Notes: generated by a model not told the origin, from the sequence alone. DNA of 64,000 nt from Rhizobium leguminosarum bv. trifolii WSM1325 (GCA_000023185.1 CP001622.1:1178001-1242000); one strand, 5' to 3'; positions 54,352-63,771 are shown, numbered from the stretch's first letter. Numbers and translations: made by a program.

Positions 54352-55521
54352 TCACAATGCCGCATAGATCGCCTCGCGAAGATCGACCGTGAACTTGCCC
54401 CACATGCCCTCCAGCGTCGTGTTGGTCAGCGCAACGACGGTCAGCCCATTAGCAGGGTCGATGAACCAGCTATGGCCATAGACGCCGCCCCATTTCAGCG
54501 TGCCGGTGGGGAAGGGCACGCCTGCCTCTGGCGGATTGGTGATGACTGACCAGCCGAAGCCAAACCCGGAGCCGGGCTCGTGCTGCTGGCGGCGCCCGCT
54601 GGCCTGGTCCGTCGCCATCATCCCTACGGTTTCGGTCGAGAGCAGCGGTGCACCACCTCTACGGATGGTTTCGAGTATGGCCAGGATATCACCCGCCGTT
54701 CCCGCCATGCCGGCGCCGCCGGAATGATAGGAGGCGGGATCGAAGATGCGGTTCGGCGCGAAGCGGATGGGGCCCATCAGCGACATCACCATCGCAGTCT
54801 CGCCCATCAGTGCCGGTTCCGGTGAAGCGTCCATATAGGCCGCTGCCAGCCGGCTGCGGTCGCGAACCGAAAACGCCGTGTCGGCAAGGCCAAGCGGTTT
54901 GGTCACCAGTTCAGCGACGGCCTCGCCCAGCGGCACGCCCGTTTCCGCCTCGATGACGCCGCCGAGAACATCCATGGCGACGGAATATTGCCAATCGCTT
55001 CCCGGCGCGAAGCGCAGTGGTGCGCTGGCGATCCGCCGCAGGTTCTCGGCCAGCGACAGTCCGGGCTCGGCGAGGCCGTCGGAAACGCCGGCGCGGGCAT
55101 AGGGACCGCCTTCCTCTTCGGAGAACCTATAGCCGAGCCCGGATGTATGGGTCAGCAAGTGGCGGATGCGAATGGTTGCTTCGCCACCGTCAGGCAGCCT
55201 CGGCCGGAAGTCCGGCAGCCATCTCGTCACTGGGTCGTCGAGCCCGATTCTCGCCTGTTCGACGAGCCGCATCGCGGCGATGGTGACGATCGGCTTGGTG
55301 ATGGAAGCAAGCCTGAAGATGGTGTCCTCACGCATCGCCAGACCGCTTTCGCGGTCGGCAAGGCCGGCGGCGCGGCGATGCACGATCTCTCCGTCGCGGG
55401 CGATAAGCACCACCGTTCCCACAAGCCGTTTGTCGTGGAGAGCACTTGTGATGGCCGCATCGACTGCTGCTGCAAGCGATGAATTCCTGTCGGCGTCTGC
55501 CATTTCAAGGGGAAGACTCAT
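54352..55521 (-). CDS. Serine hydrolase of the class C beta-lactamase/esterase family
   Basis: The 389-residue protein has the SxxK motif in ASITKP, the Tyr motif in WQYSVAMDVLG (YSV as in EstB-type esterases rather than YxN), HTSGL, and the third-box region WGGVYGHSWFIDP. These point to a class C-like esterase rather than a true beta-lactamase. There is no clear signal peptide, so it may be cytoplasmic. The ATG at 55521 is preferred over a much longer in-frame start whose extra 100 residues do not match the family. It is divergent from a TetR regulator, which probably controls it. Substrate unknown. Confidence 0.85.
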   Translation of the reverse strand: MSLPLEMADADRNSSLAAAVDAAITSALHDKRLVGTVVLIARDGEIVHRRAAGLADRESGLAMREDTIFRLASITKPIVTIAAMRLVEQARIGLDDPVTRWLPDFRPRLPDGGEATIRIRHLLTHTSGLGYRFSEEEGGPYARAGVSDGLAEPGLSLAENLRRIASAPLRFAPGSDWQYSVAMDVLGGVIEAETGVPLGEAVAELVTKPLGLADTAFSVRDRSRLAAAYMDASPEPALMGETAMVMSLMGPIRFAPNRIFDPASYHSGGAGMAGTAGDILAILETIRRGGAPLLSTETVGMMATDQASGRRQQHEPGSGFGFGWSVITNPPEAGVPFPTGTLKWGGVYGHSWFIDPANGLTVVALTNTTLEGMWGKFTVDLREAIYAAL

Positions 55522-55533
55522 CAGATTAAACCT

Positions 55534-55600
55534 TCTATAATCACAATGACCGTTCCTGAATATAGAAAGCCGCCTCGAATTTCTAGAGTGATCATTGTGA
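55534..55600. promoter_or_regulatory. Dyads in the esterase/TetR divergent region
   Basis: TCACAATGA (55541-55549) and its exact inverse TCATTGTGA (55592-55600) lie 51 bases apart centre to centre; TTCTATA/TATAGAA (55533-55539, 55561-55567) is nested between. Such paired dyads are typical TetR operators. One lies over the upstream ATG of the TetR gene, which bears on its true start. Confidence 0.5.
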
Positions 55601-56229
55601 AAAATAGCCGAGACGTGGAAAATTCTACCGCCCGCCGCCGCGGCCGTCCGCCGGCCTTCGACCGCGAGACAGTGCTGTCGGCTGCCCGCGAGACCTTCTG
55701 GGCGCATGGATATGAGGGCGCCTCGATCGCCGATCTCACTGCCGCCATGGGCATCACGCCGCAAAGCCTCTATGCCGCCTTCAACTCGAAGGCCGATCTC
55801 TATCGCGCGGCGCTGGAGCAATACCGAGCGCTAGGTTCCGACACGTTTTCCGCGCTTGGCGAGCCGATCGACACCGTCTCCACCTTCGAGCGCATATTGC
55901 GGGGCTCGGCCGCGATCTTCTCGGCTCCGGAGCATCCGAAAGGCTGCATGATCTCGACGGCTGTGCTGAACTGCGCCAGCGAGAATGCCGTGATCGCCGA
56001 CCATGTCGCAGCGATGCGCCGTCGGTCGCTGGACGCTTTCACGGCGAGGATCGAGCGTGGCATCCGCGAGGGCGACATGAAGTCCGAGACGAACCCCCGC
56101 GCGCTGGCACGGTTTCTCTGTGCCATCGTCCAGGGCATGTCGGTGCAGGCGAGGGACGGCGCATCGCTAGAGGAATTGTTTGATATCGCAGTCCTCGCCA
56201 TCGCCGAGGTTGCCCGTCACCGCGCCTAA
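55546..56229 (+). CDS. TetR/AcrR-family transcriptional regulator
   Basis: The 227-residue protein (if the ATG at 55546 is used) has an N-terminal helix-turn-helix: RRGRPPAFDRETVLSAARETFWAHGYEGASIADLTAAMGITPQSLYAAFNSKADLYRAAL. The ligand domain follows. A GTG at 55597 or 55615 is as likely, since the operator-like dyads fall inside the first 20 codons of the longer form. Divergent placement from the esterase suggests it represses that gene and itself. The inducer is unknown. A strong terminator follows the stop. Confidence 0.88.
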   Translation: MTVPEYRKPPRISRVIIVKNSRDVENSTARRRGRPPAFDRETVLSAARETFWAHGYEGASIADLTAAMGITPQSLYAAFNSKADLYRAALEQYRALGSDTFSALGEPIDTVSTFERILRGSAAIFSAPEHPKGCMISTAVLNCASENAVIADHVAAMRRRSLDAFTARIERGIREGDMKSETNPRALARFLCAIVQGMSVQARDGASLEELFDIAVLAIAEVARHRA

Positions 56230-56235
56230 AAACGA

Positions 56236-56268
56236 AAAGGCCCGGCAGGTCACTACTGCCGGGCCTTT
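56236..56268 (+). terminator. Bidirectional terminator after the TetR gene
   Basis: AAAGGCCCGGCAG and CTGCCGGGCCTTT form a perfect 13-bp stem with a seven-base loop. Both flanks support use from either strand: the gene on the minus strand ends at 56288. Confidence 0.92.
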
Positions 56269-56287
56269 CGTCGCGAGATCGAAGCGA

Positions 56288-57475
56288 TCAGTCGTTGGCG
56301 GTAACCTTGACGCCAAGCACCTGCGGCAGCGTGTTCGGCGCGCCCATGGCAGCGCCCACGATCGTCGGGAACGGCACCGGCTTTTCAGGGGCGGCCTTGA
56401 CGGTCAGGCTCTTCGGGTCGTCGAGGAAGGTGTTGACGGCGGCCGAAACGGCGTTCTGCAGTTCCGGGATATTGAGCTGCGCGATCATGATCGGCGTCAT
56501 CGCCTTCAGCGAATCCGCCATCTGCTTGCCGGACATGTTCTGCTGCGAACCGGCATAATCGAGCGCACGCTTGGTGATCGAGGCATCTTCGAAGCGCACC
56601 TGCGCGGCCTCGAAGGACAGCTGCTGCATCAGGCCGAGCATGGCAAGACCGAGTGCCTGCTGCGATTCTTCCTTGTTCGCATTGGCTTCAGATTGCTTCA
56701 TCGCATCCTGCAGCGACTTGACGAAGGCCATCGTGTAGCCCGAGATCTTGAAGCCAAGGTTCAGCTTGCCGATGTTGGTGAAGTCGAAGGCGAATTCCGA
56801 AATGTCGATCGTGCCGGGCGCAAGTTCCCAAGCGCCCTTCATGGTGATGTCGCCCTGGACGTGCTGCAGTGCCAGCTTCTCGATCGCGTCCTTGCTCTGC
56901 GGATCCTCGGCTTTGCTGAGATCGGCCTTCATGCTTTTGAAGGCGCCGTCAAAATCGAAGCCGGATTCGTCTTCGCGCAGCGTCAGATTGACGTCGGTTT
57001 CGAGCAGCGAGAACACTTCCGCCCCATCCTTGACCACCTTAAGCGGGCCGGTATGGGCGGTTTCGTAAAGCATCATCGTATCGAGCGTGTCGCCGCCCGC
57101 CGTTGCCGGGATCGAGATGCCGCCGAGCGTCAGCTCCTGCGCCGTGACGGTGACGCCGTCTTTGGTGGTGTTGATATCGGGGAAGGCGGCCTCTTCGATG
57201 TAATAGCCGCCATCCTCGTCTTCTTCGACGCCGGAAAGGGTGACTTCGCCAACGGCCAGGCTTTCGCCGCCGGCCGATTTGACGCTGACATTCTTCAGCG
57301 TCGCGGTCGTGCCGTCGATATCGACGGCGTCAGCCGAAATCGTTCCGCCCTGTACGGCATAGGCGGCATTGAGCTTCTTCAGCAGATCGGCGCCGTCGAG
57401 GGCGAAAGCCGAACCGGCGAGTGAGAAAAAGGCGGCGCCCGACAGCATCAGCCGCGTTGTCCGGGAAAAGTTCAT
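56288..57475 (-). CDS. Conserved periplasmic protein of unknown function
   Basis: I do not recognise this 395-residue protein by name. It has a clean Sec signal peptide (MNFSRTTRLMLSGAAFFSLAGSAFA) and a long acidic, alanine-rich body with repeated beta-type segments (GTISADAVDIDGTTATLKNVSVKSAGG, SLAVGEVTLSGVEEDEDGGYYIEEAAFPDI). It resembles conserved rhizobial proteins of no known role. It is convergent to the TetR gene and divergent from parC, whose shared upstream region is 235 bases. Coding status is strong from length, signal and codon use. Confidence 0.82.
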   Translation of the reverse strand: MNFSRTTRLMLSGAAFFSLAGSAFALDGADLLKKLNAAYAVQGGTISADAVDIDGTTATLKNVSVKSAGGESLAVGEVTLSGVEEDEDGGYYIEEAAFPDINTTKDGVTVTAQELTLGGISIPATAGGDTLDTMMLYETAHTGPLKVVKDGAEVFSLLETDVNLTLREDESGFDFDGAFKSMKADLSKAEDPQSKDAIEKLALQHVQGDITMKGAWELAPGTIDISEFAFDFTNIGKLNLGFKISGYTMAFVKSLQDAMKQSEANANKEESQQALGLAMLGLMQQLSFEAAQVRFEDASITKRALDYAGSQQNMSGKQMADSLKAMTPIMIAQLNIPELQNAVSAAVNTFLDDPKSLTVKAAPEKPVPFPTIVGAAMGAPNTLPQVLGVKVTAND

Positions 57476-57710
57476 GGGGTGATTCCTCTGGTGGCGTGGT
57501 GGCGGTTGGAAATCTGCAGTTACGCTACTACGGATTAGGCCCGCTTTATATTTGCGGATCTCTAAATTTCTGTTGAGAGGAACGGCAAACGAAGTCCAAA
57601 TTGCGGCGGAGCGTTTGTCTCATCCTTTGATGTCAGTCCCAAGACTTCATCCACAGCTGCAATGGCCCCGATTCCTTGCCCGCCAGCCTCTTCTGAGCTA
57701 GTCAGAACCT

Positions 57711-59966
57711 ATGGGACAAGAGATTTTGCCGCCTTCAGGCGGAGACGACGATCACATCCAACCGGTCGACCTCAAGGCGGCGCTCGAGCAGCGTTACCTT
57801 GCCTATGCGTTGTCGACCATCATGCACCGCGCCCTGCCTGACGTGCGCGACGGGCTGAAGCCTGTCCATCGCCGCATCGTCTATGCGATGAACGAGATGG
57901 GGCTGAGGCCGAACTCGGCCTTCAGAAAATGCGCCAAGATCGTCGGCGAAGTGATGGGTAACTACCATCCGCACGGCGACCAGTCGATCTACGACGCGCT
58001 TGCCCGTCTCGCCCAGGATTTCTCGCAGCGCTACACGCTGGTCAACGGCCAGGGCAATTTCGGCAATATCGACGGCGACAGCCCCGCCGCCATGCGTTAC
58101 ACCGAATCGAAGATGACGGCGGTCTCCGAACTGCTGCTTGAAGGCATCGATCAGGATGCCGTCGATTTCCGCGACACTTATGACGAATCGAATTCCGAGC
58201 CGGTCGTCCTTCCCGGCGCCTTCCCGAACCTGCTCGCCAACGGCTCATCCGGCATCGCCGTCGGCATGGCGACTTCGATCCCGTCGCACAATGCCCACGA
58301 GCTTTGCGACGCTGCCCTGCATCTGATCAAGCATCCCGATGCGACCGTCGAAAAGCTCGTCGAATTCATTCCCGGCCCGGATTTCCCCACCGGCGGCATC
58401 ATCATCGATAGCCGCGACAGCATCATCGAGAGCTACCGCACCGGCCGCGGCGGTTTCCGCGTGCGGGCGAAATGGCAGACGGAAGATCTCGGCCGCGGCG
58501 GTTACCAGATCGTCATCACCGAAATTCCCTTCCAGGTGCAGAAATCGCGGCTGATCGAGAAGATCGCCGAGCTGCTGATCGCCCGCAAGCTGCCGCTGCT
58601 GGAAGATATCCGCGACGAATCGGCCGAAGACATTCGTGTCGTGCTGGTGCCGAAGACCCGCAGCGTCGATCCGACGATCCTGATGGAATCGATGTTCAAG
58701 CTGACGGAACTCGAAAGCCGCTTCCCGCTCAACATGAACGTGCTCTCCATGGGCCGCATCCCGCGGGTCATGGCGCTGAACGAGGTGTTGAAGGAGTGGC
58801 TGGACCACCGCCGCGAAGTTCTGCAGCGCCGCTCGCGCTTCCGCCTGGCGGCGATCGACAGGCGCCTCGAAATCCTCAGCGGCTTGCTGGTCGCCTACCT
58901 CAACATCGATGAGGTCATCCGCATCATCCGCGAGGAGGACGAGCCGAAGCCGGTCATGATGGCGCGCTGGGATCTCACCGACAATCAGGTCGAGGCGATC
59001 CTCAATATGCGGCTGCGCGCCTTGCGCAAGCTGGAAGAGTTCGAGATCCGCAAGGAATTCGACGAACTCACCAAGGAAAAGGGCGAGATCGAGACGCTGC
59101 TTTCCTCCGACGACAAGCAGTGGCAGACGGTCGCCTGGGAAATCGGCGAAGTGAAGAAGAAATTCGCCAAGGCGACCGAGATCGGCCGCCGTCGGACCCA
59201 GTTTGCCGACGCGCCCGAGACCGACGAGGAAGCGATCCAGCAAGCGATGATCGAGAAGGAACCGATCACTGTCGTCATTTCCGAAAAGGGTTGGATCCGC
59301 GCGTTGAAGGGCCATATCGCCGATACGGCGACGCTGACCTTCAAGGAAGGCGACGGCTTGAAGATCGCCTTCCCAGCGCAGACCACGGACAAGATCCTGA
59401 TCCTCACCACAGGCGGCAAGGCCTTCACCCTCGGCGGCGACAAGCTGCCGGGCGGTCGCGGTCATGGCGAGCCGCTGCGCATCATCGTCGATATGGATAA
59501 CGACCAGGCGGTGCTGACCGCTTTCGTCCATGATCCCTCGCGCAAGCAGCTGATCGTCTCGACCGCCGGCAACGGCTTCGTCGTTCCCGAAGCCGAGCTG
59601 GTCGCCAATACCCGCAAGGGCAAGCAGATCATGAATGTCGGGCTGCCCGAGGAAACCCAGCTGCTCGTGCCCGTCAGCGGCGACCATGTCGCCGTCGTCG
59701 GCGAAAACCGCAAGCTGCTGGTCTTCCCGCTGGCCCAGGTGCCGGAAATGTCGCGCGGCAAGGGCGTACGTCTGCAGCGTTACAAGGATGGCGGCATTTC
59801 CGACGTTCGCTGCTTCGCGATATCGGACGGCCTCGTCTGGGAAGACAGCGCCGGTCGAACCTTCACGAAGAACAAAGACGAGCTTGCCGAATGGCTGGCC
59901 GATCGCGCCACCGCCGGCCGCACCGTGCCGAAGGGTTTCCCGCGTAGCGGCAAATTCGCCGGCTAA
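57711..59966 (+). CDS. parC: DNA topoisomerase IV subunit A
   Basis: ParC with ParE decatenates daughter chromosomes. The 751-residue protein has the winged-helix/tower domain with the catalytic tyrosine at residue 130 in [11 protein letters not shown], the preceding [20 protein letters not shown] segment ([10 protein letters not shown]), and a C-terminal beta-pinwheel made of five or so repeats without a GyrA box. The last point and the length separate it from GyrA. It is monocistronic, followed by a hairpin repeat copy. Quinolone-target positions lie in the region around residues 80-90. Confidence 0.94.
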   Translation: MGQEILPPSGGDDDHIQPVDLKAALEQRYLAYALSTIMHRALPDVRDGLKPVHRRIVYAMNEMGLRPNSAFRKCAKIVGEVMGNYHPHGDQSIYDALARLAQDFSQRYTLVNGQGNFGNIDGDSPAAMRYTESKMTAVSELLLEGIDQDAVDFRDTYDESNSEPVVLPGAFPNLLANGSSGIAVGMATSIPSHNAHELCDAALHLIKHPDATVEKLVEFIPGPDFPTGGIIIDSRDSIIESYRTGRGGFRVRAKWQTEDLGRGGYQIVITEIPFQVQKSRLIEKIAELLIARKLPLLEDIRDESAEDIRVVLVPKTRSVDPTILMESMFKLTELESRFPLNMNVLSMGRIPRVMALNEVLKEWLDHRREVLQRRSRFRLAAIDRRLEILSGLLVAYLNIDEVIRIIREEDEPKPVMMARWDLTDNQVEAILNMRLRALRKLEEFEIRKEFDELTKEKGEIETLLSSDDKQWQTVAWEIGEVKKKFAKATEIGRRRTQFADAPETDEEAIQQAMIEKEPITVVISEKGWIRALKGHIADTATLTFKEGDGLKIAFPAQTTDKILILTTGGKAFTLGGDKLPGGRGHGEPLRIIVDMDNDQAVLTAFVHDPSRKQLIVSTAGNGFVVPEAELVANTRKGKQIMNVGLPEETQLLVPVSGDHVAVVGENRKLLVFPLAQVPEMSRGKGVRLQRYKDGGISDVRCFAISDGLVWEDSAGRTFTKNKDELAEWLADRATAGRTVPKGFPRSGKFAG

Positions 59967-60075
59967 AGCATAACAGCGTCCCGCGTCCTTTCAGACGCGC
60001 AAAGGACGCCGTAACAATTTGAATTGCTGGATAATTTATCCTTCAATCGATTCTGATTGAAGGAATTATCCAGTA
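59967..60075. repeat. Dispersed hairpin repeat, copy 5
   Basis: The GCGTC/GACGC stem and the tail GGACGCCGTAACAATTTGAA match the other copies. A second long hairpin follows: CTGGATAAT (60027-60035) with ATTATCCAG (60065-60073), enclosing CCTTCAATC/GATTGAAGG. It starts at the parC stop and may end that transcript. Confidence 0.82.
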
Positions 60076-60224
60076 AATTCCGCCCCCGACTCTTGGCGGG
60101 CGCAACAACTCCTCTATCTCATTGATGTTACCAAAAATACGAACAGGCCGGCTCAGAAGGCGGACGAGATGGCCGCGGCCCGTGCGCTTGGGGAAGTGCG
60201 CGTGCCCTTAACGGAGGAAAATCG

Positions 60225-60683
60225 ATGCCCGCCAGCACCATCAAACTGCATGTCAGCCACACCTACAAAGCGCCGCCCGCCGTCGTTTACGACGCGTGGC
60301 TCAACCCCGAAATCGCCCGCCGCTTCCTGTTTGCGACCGATGACGGTCATGTCATTCGCGCCGAAATCGATCCGCACGTCGGCGGCCGTTTCTTCGTCGT
60401 CGACCGCCGCCCGACCGGCGACGCCTTTCATCAGGGCGTCTTCCTGGAACTGAAGCGCCCGCAGCGCATGGTCTTCAGCTTCTCCGTCGAGGAGCACGAT
60501 CACAATTGCGACCGCGTCGAGATCAACATCGAGCCTCTCGGCGGCGGCAGCCGTCTGACGCTGACCCATGAAATGTGCGCCGAATGGGCCGAACACGAGG
60601 AAAAGACCCGGCAAGGCTGGGCGCATGTGGTCGAAGGTCTTGGCAGGGAACTGGAGCAGCAGCAGTTCAAGGCTACGGGCTGA
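60225..60683 (+). CDS. SRPBCC (AHSA1-type) domain protein
   Basis: The 152-residue protein has the START-like AHSA1 fold: LHVSHTYKAPPAVVYDAWLNPEIARRFLF, the VGGRFFVVDRRP segment and the C-terminal LTLTHEM and WAHVVEGLGRELEQ. Such proteins bind hydrophobic ligands or assist other proteins, and roles vary widely. There are no related genes next to it. Its last 11 bases overlap the convergent Doc gene, a tight packing that may mean antisense interference. ATG 60225 has a GGAGGA site upstream. Confidence 0.86.
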   Translation: MPASTIKLHVSHTYKAPPAVVYDAWLNPEIARRFLFATDDGHVIRAEIDPHVGGRFFVVDRRPTGDAFHQGVFLELKRPQRMVFSFSVEEHDHNCDRVEINIEPLGGGSRLTLTHEMCAEWAEHEEKTRQGWAHVVEGLGRELEQQQFKATG

Positions 60684-61065
60684 GGGGTACGCTGAAATCC
60701 CGCAGGAAGCGGGTAGCGCCTTCCTCGTCGATCTCGCCGGCGGCTACCTCTAGTACAAATGCAATGACCTGCGCGTTGTCGGCATTGATGACATAGCGGT
60801 TGATGTAGAGAAACGTAAACGCCGCAAGATAGCCTGTGCGCTTGTTTCCATCCACGAATGGGTGGTTTCTGACAATGGCATAGAGATAGGCTGCGGCGAG
60901 TACGAAGATGTCTGTCTCGCCGTATGCAGCCTTGTTAAGCGGGCGTGCCAAGCTGGTTTCCAATGCATTGGTATCCCGCAGGCCAGCCAGACCGCCATGC
61001 TCGGCAATTTGCTCATCGTGCATATTTTCAATTGCTTGGCGGCTCAGCCACTTAAGCCGTATCAT
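60673..61065 (-). CDS. Doc-type (Fic-fold) toxin
   Basis: The 130-residue protein carries the Doc/Fic motif HPFVDGNKRTG. Doc phosphorylates elongation factor Tu and stops translation. Length matches Doc. Its ATG overlaps the antitoxin stop by four bases (ATGA at 61062-61065), as expected for a toxin-antitoxin pair. The normal partner of Doc is Phd; here the upstream gene is an AbrB-fold protein. Family call is good; toxicity is inferred. Confidence 0.88.
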   Translation of the reverse strand: MIRLKWLSRQAIENMHDEQIAEHGGLAGLRDTNALETSLARPLNKAAYGETDIFVLAAAYLYAIVRNHPFVDGNKRTGYLAAFTFLYINRYVINADNAQVIAFVLEVAAGEIDEEGATRFLRDFSVPLSP

Positions 61066-61283
61066 TTTGCGAGTTCGCGGAGCGCCACCCGATATTTTTC
61101 CATGCCGATGCGGGCTGCCCGCATTTGCTCGGCAAGGTCGGCGGATTCCGGTACAAGCTGAATATTACCCTCGACCTCTCGCAGTTCGAGGCTGTCGCCG
61201 CTGCTCAAGCCCAGCCGCTGCAGTACCTCTTTAGGGATAATAACGCCCTCGGAATTGCCGATCTTTCGAATTGTGACGTTCAT
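61062..61283 (-). CDS. AbrB/MazE-fold antitoxin paired with Doc
   Basis: The 73-residue protein begins MNVTIRKIGNSEGVIIPKEVLQRLGLSSGDSLEL, the swapped-hairpin AbrB/SpoVT DNA-binding domain, and ends in an acidic helical tail (ADLAEQMRAARIGMEKYRVALREL) suited to bind and neutralise the toxin. It overlaps doc by four bases and precedes it, the usual antitoxin-first order, and probably autoregulates. The gene has the typical size. A Phd-type antitoxin is excluded by the sequence. Confidence 0.87.
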   Translation of the reverse strand: MNVTIRKIGNSEGVIIPKEVLQRLGLSSGDSLELREVEGNIQLVPESADLAEQMRAARIGMEKYRVALRELAK

Positions 61284-61342
61284 CGCCTCATCCTCTGTGT
61301 GGTAACGGCGTTATAACACGGCAGCGAAACGGCGACAACGTC

Positions 61343-62230
61343 CTAGCCTGCCATTTGAACGATGCTTTTCCTCCGCACTATCCAGACGGAATGGGCTGCG
61401 ATCGCCGCCACCAGGATGCCGCCGCCGACTAGCGTCATCGGCTCTGGCGTTTCCGCGAAGATCAGCCACACCCAGATCGGTGCGAGCACGGTTTCGAGCA
61501 GGTAGAACATGCCGACCTCCGGCGCGGAGAGGTAACGTGGCCCGGTCGCCAAACACCAGAAGGCAAGCGGCATCATCACCGCGCCGTTAAAGAGGATCCA
61601 GGCAGGATGCTCGATCGAAAAACCGCCTGCCGGCATGACCGAGATCAGGCCGACCGCCGCCGGCAGCACGGTCGAAAGCAGCGAGACGAAGCCCATCTCC
61701 CGGCGAGAGGCGCGGCTGATGGTGATGGCGGCAGCAATGATGAAGGCGGTAAGCAGCGCCATGCTATCGCCGAAGAGATGGCCGCCCGAAAGCCCGTCCC
61801 GCACGATCAGGCCGACGCCGAAGATCATCGCCGCCATGGCGAGCAGTGTTGCCAGCGCCGGCCGCTCCTTCAGGAAAATCCAGGAAAGCAGGGCGGCGAA
61901 CATCGGATTGAAGGCGACGATAAAAACGACATTGGCCGTCGATGTGTTGAAAACGGCGAGAAGGAAGATCACCGTCGTCAGCCCGTAGAGCAGACCGGTG
62001 ACGAGGCCCGGCCAGCCCGGCACGAGCACTGGCCATCGCCCCTTGGCGATCCTGAGCGCCGTTGCGACCAGCAGCGTCACGCCAAGGGTCGCGATGCTTC
62101 TCGCCGCAAGAATCGACCACAGCTCGCCGTTGGCGAGCCTCATCAGCGGGATATCCATGGAAAGCGCCAGCCCGCCGATCGCCGTCAGCAGCAGGCCTTT
62201 CCGATGGTCGGAAAGAGCGGTGGGGAACAT
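61343..62230 (-). CDS. DMT-superfamily (EamA) transporter
   Basis: The 295-residue protein has about ten hydrophobic helices in two EamA repeats: the first repeat includes VFIVAFNPMFAALLSWIFLKERP and the second AFWCLATGPRYLSAPEVGMFYLLETVLAPIWVWLIFAETP. Such carriers export metabolites or act as antiporters; the substrate is unknown. It starts right next to the stop of bpt (ATG at 62230, stop at 62231), so the two may be co-transcribed. Length is normal for the family. Confidence 0.88.
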   Translation of the reverse strand: MFPTALSDHRKGLLLTAIGGLALSMDIPLMRLANGELWSILAARSIATLGVTLLVATALRIAKGRWPVLVPGWPGLVTGLLYGLTTVIFLLAVFNTSTANVVFIVAFNPMFAALLSWIFLKERPALATLLAMAAMIFGVGLIVRDGLSGGHLFGDSMALLTAFIIAAAITISRASRREMGFVSLLSTVLPAAVGLISVMPAGGFSIEHPAWILFNGAVMMPLAFWCLATGPRYLSAPEVGMFYLLETVLAPIWVWLIFAETPEPMTLVGGGILVAAIAAHSVWIVRRKSIVQMAG

Positions 62231-63007
62231 TCAGTCGTGGGTGCTCTCGGGCATGGACGAGGGATCGAAGCGTTCCCAGCCGCGCGGGGTCAGATGCTCC
62301 TGCGGCTGGAAGCGCGTCTTGTAGTCCATTTTCCGCGACCCTTGAACCCAGTAGCCGAGGTAGACATGCGGCAGCCCCAGCGCTTTCGTGCGTCTGACAT
62401 GGTCGAGAATCATGAAGGTGCCGAGCGAACGCCGCTCAAGCGCCGGATTGAAATAGGAATAGACCATCGATAACCCGTCGCTCATCGTGTCGGTGAGGGC
62501 GGCGGCAAGCAGCTCGCCCTTTGGCCGCTGCTCCAGTCCGGAGCCTTCTTCGCGCCGGCGGTATTCGATGATTCTCGTATTCACATGCGTGTCTTCGACC
62601 ATGATTGCATAGTCGAGCACGGTCATGTCGGACATACCGCCCTGCTGGTGGCGAAAATCGAGATAGCGTCGGAAGAGCGAATATTGCTCGCTGGAAGGCT
62701 GGGCCGCGAATTCGGTGGCGATGACGTCGGAATTCTCGGCAAGCACCCGCTTCATCGATTTCGTCGGCTCGAATTCCTGGGCGAGAATTCGCACGGAAAC
62801 GCAGGCGCGACAGGATTCGCAGGCCGGGCGATAAGCGATGTTCTGCGAGCGGCGGAAACCGCCCTGCGTCAGGATGTCGTTCATCTCGGCGGCGCGCGGG
62901 CCGACCAGATGGGTGAACACCTTGCGCTCCATCTCATGCGGCAGGTACGGACACGCAGCCGGAGCCGTCAGATAAAACTGCGGTGATGGCGTCGTCTGCG
63001 TATTCAT
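62231..63007 (-). CDS. bpt: Aspartate/glutamate leucyltransferase (Bpt)
   Basis: Bpt moves leucine from leucyl-tRNA to N-terminal Asp or Glu, marking proteins for ClpAP through the N-end rule. The 258-residue protein has the ATE-like fold: [26 protein letters not shown], the cysteine-rich [12 protein letters not shown], and YRPAC earlier, as well as the terminal [20 protein letters not shown]. It lacks the arginyl-type signature of eukaryotic ATE1. The ATG at 63007 is preferred over a start 16 codons earlier. The DMT transporter gene follows immediately. Confidence 0.9.
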   Translation of the reverse strand: MNTQTTPSPQFYLTAPAACPYLPHEMERKVFTHLVGPRAAEMNDILTQGGFRRSQNIAYRPACESCRACVSVRILAQEFEPTKSMKRVLAENSDVIATEFAAQPSSEQYSLFRRYLDFRHQQGGMSDMTVLDYAIMVEDTHVNTRIIEYRRREEGSGLEQRPKGELLAAALTDTMSDGLSMVYSYFNPALERRSLGTFMILDHVRRTKALGLPHVYLGYWVQGSRKMDYKTRFQPQEHLTPRGWERFDPSSMPESTHD

Positions 63008-63155
63008 TTGTCGCGGAAATTTCCTTGTCGAGACCGTGCCGTTTCCTGACAGCATGACCTAAGAATAAAAAACGTCAACAGCGGGGCGCTTTTCGCCCTT
63101 CATATCAGTCTTCTAATTTTAGATATGGAGCGCCGGCACCCGCCGGCAAAGAGAA

Positions 63156-63181
63156 GGCGGAGACTTTATTTCGTCTCCGCC
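63156..63181. terminator. Hairpin between bpt and the RDD gene
   Basis: GGCGGAGAC and GTCTCCGCC form a perfect nine-pair stem with an eight-base loop, about 33 bases after the RDD stop. A weak T-rich tail follows on the minus strand, so it may stop the RDD transcript. Confidence 0.6.
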
Positions 63182-63213
63182 CCGGGATCGCAGTTAGGGT
63201 TTCAGCCAAAGTC

Positions 63214-63672
63214 TCAAGCTGTGCGCACCGTCGCCGTGCCCACCAGCAGGTCGTGGACGAGACGGCTGCGTTCGGTGAACAGGCCGGCAAGCAGGATGAG
63301 CGGCGTCAGCACCGAGTTGAGGATCCAGAACAGTGCCAGATGCACGATCGCCGTCATGAAATCCATCGGCCGTCCGTCGACGCGCACGATCGCGATTCCC
63401 ATGGCGCGCATGCCGAGCGAGGCCTGGCTCGGCCCGCCCACAGTCAGGCCGAAGTAAATGCCGGCGACGATGACGAAGAGGGCAGGGTAGAGAAAGAAGC
63501 CAAGGCCGAGCGTGACGATCGACAGGAAGAACAGCACGATCGCCGCGGGAATGCAGAGCAGGGCCACGATGACGTAATCGAGAATGAAGGCGAAGACCCG
63601 GCGGCTCAACACGCCGCTATAGGCGCGCCAGTCCTCCGGTGCGGCATAAAGCGGATTGGGGTTGTAGCTCAT
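63214..63672 (-). CDS. RDD family membrane protein
   Basis: The 152-residue protein has the RDD pattern: LSRRVFAFILDYVIV at the first helix, further hydrophobic stretches (LLCIPAAIVLFFLSIVTLG, GFFLYPALFVIVAG) and the C-terminal LVHDLLVGT. RDD proteins are poorly understood; some affect ion or cell-envelope homeostasis. The ATG at 63672 is used; 17 further in-frame codons upstream do not match the family. Upstream on the same strand is hemB. Substrate or role not known. Confidence 0.84.
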   Translation of the reverse strand: MSYNPNPLYAAPEDWRAYSGVLSRRVFAFILDYVIVALLCIPAAIVLFFLSIVTLGLGFFLYPALFVIVAGIYFGLTVGGPSQASLGMRAMGIAIVRVDGRPMDFMTAIVHLALFWILNSVLTPLILLAGLFTERSRLVHDLLVGTATVRTA

Positions 63673-63771
63673 CTCAATCTCCTCAGGAAAAGCGATGCCG
63701 CTGATATGGTATCGGCAGGGCAAAATGCAATATTTGCTCTAGATTCGGATGATTGGGCCGGTTCGGCCCAA

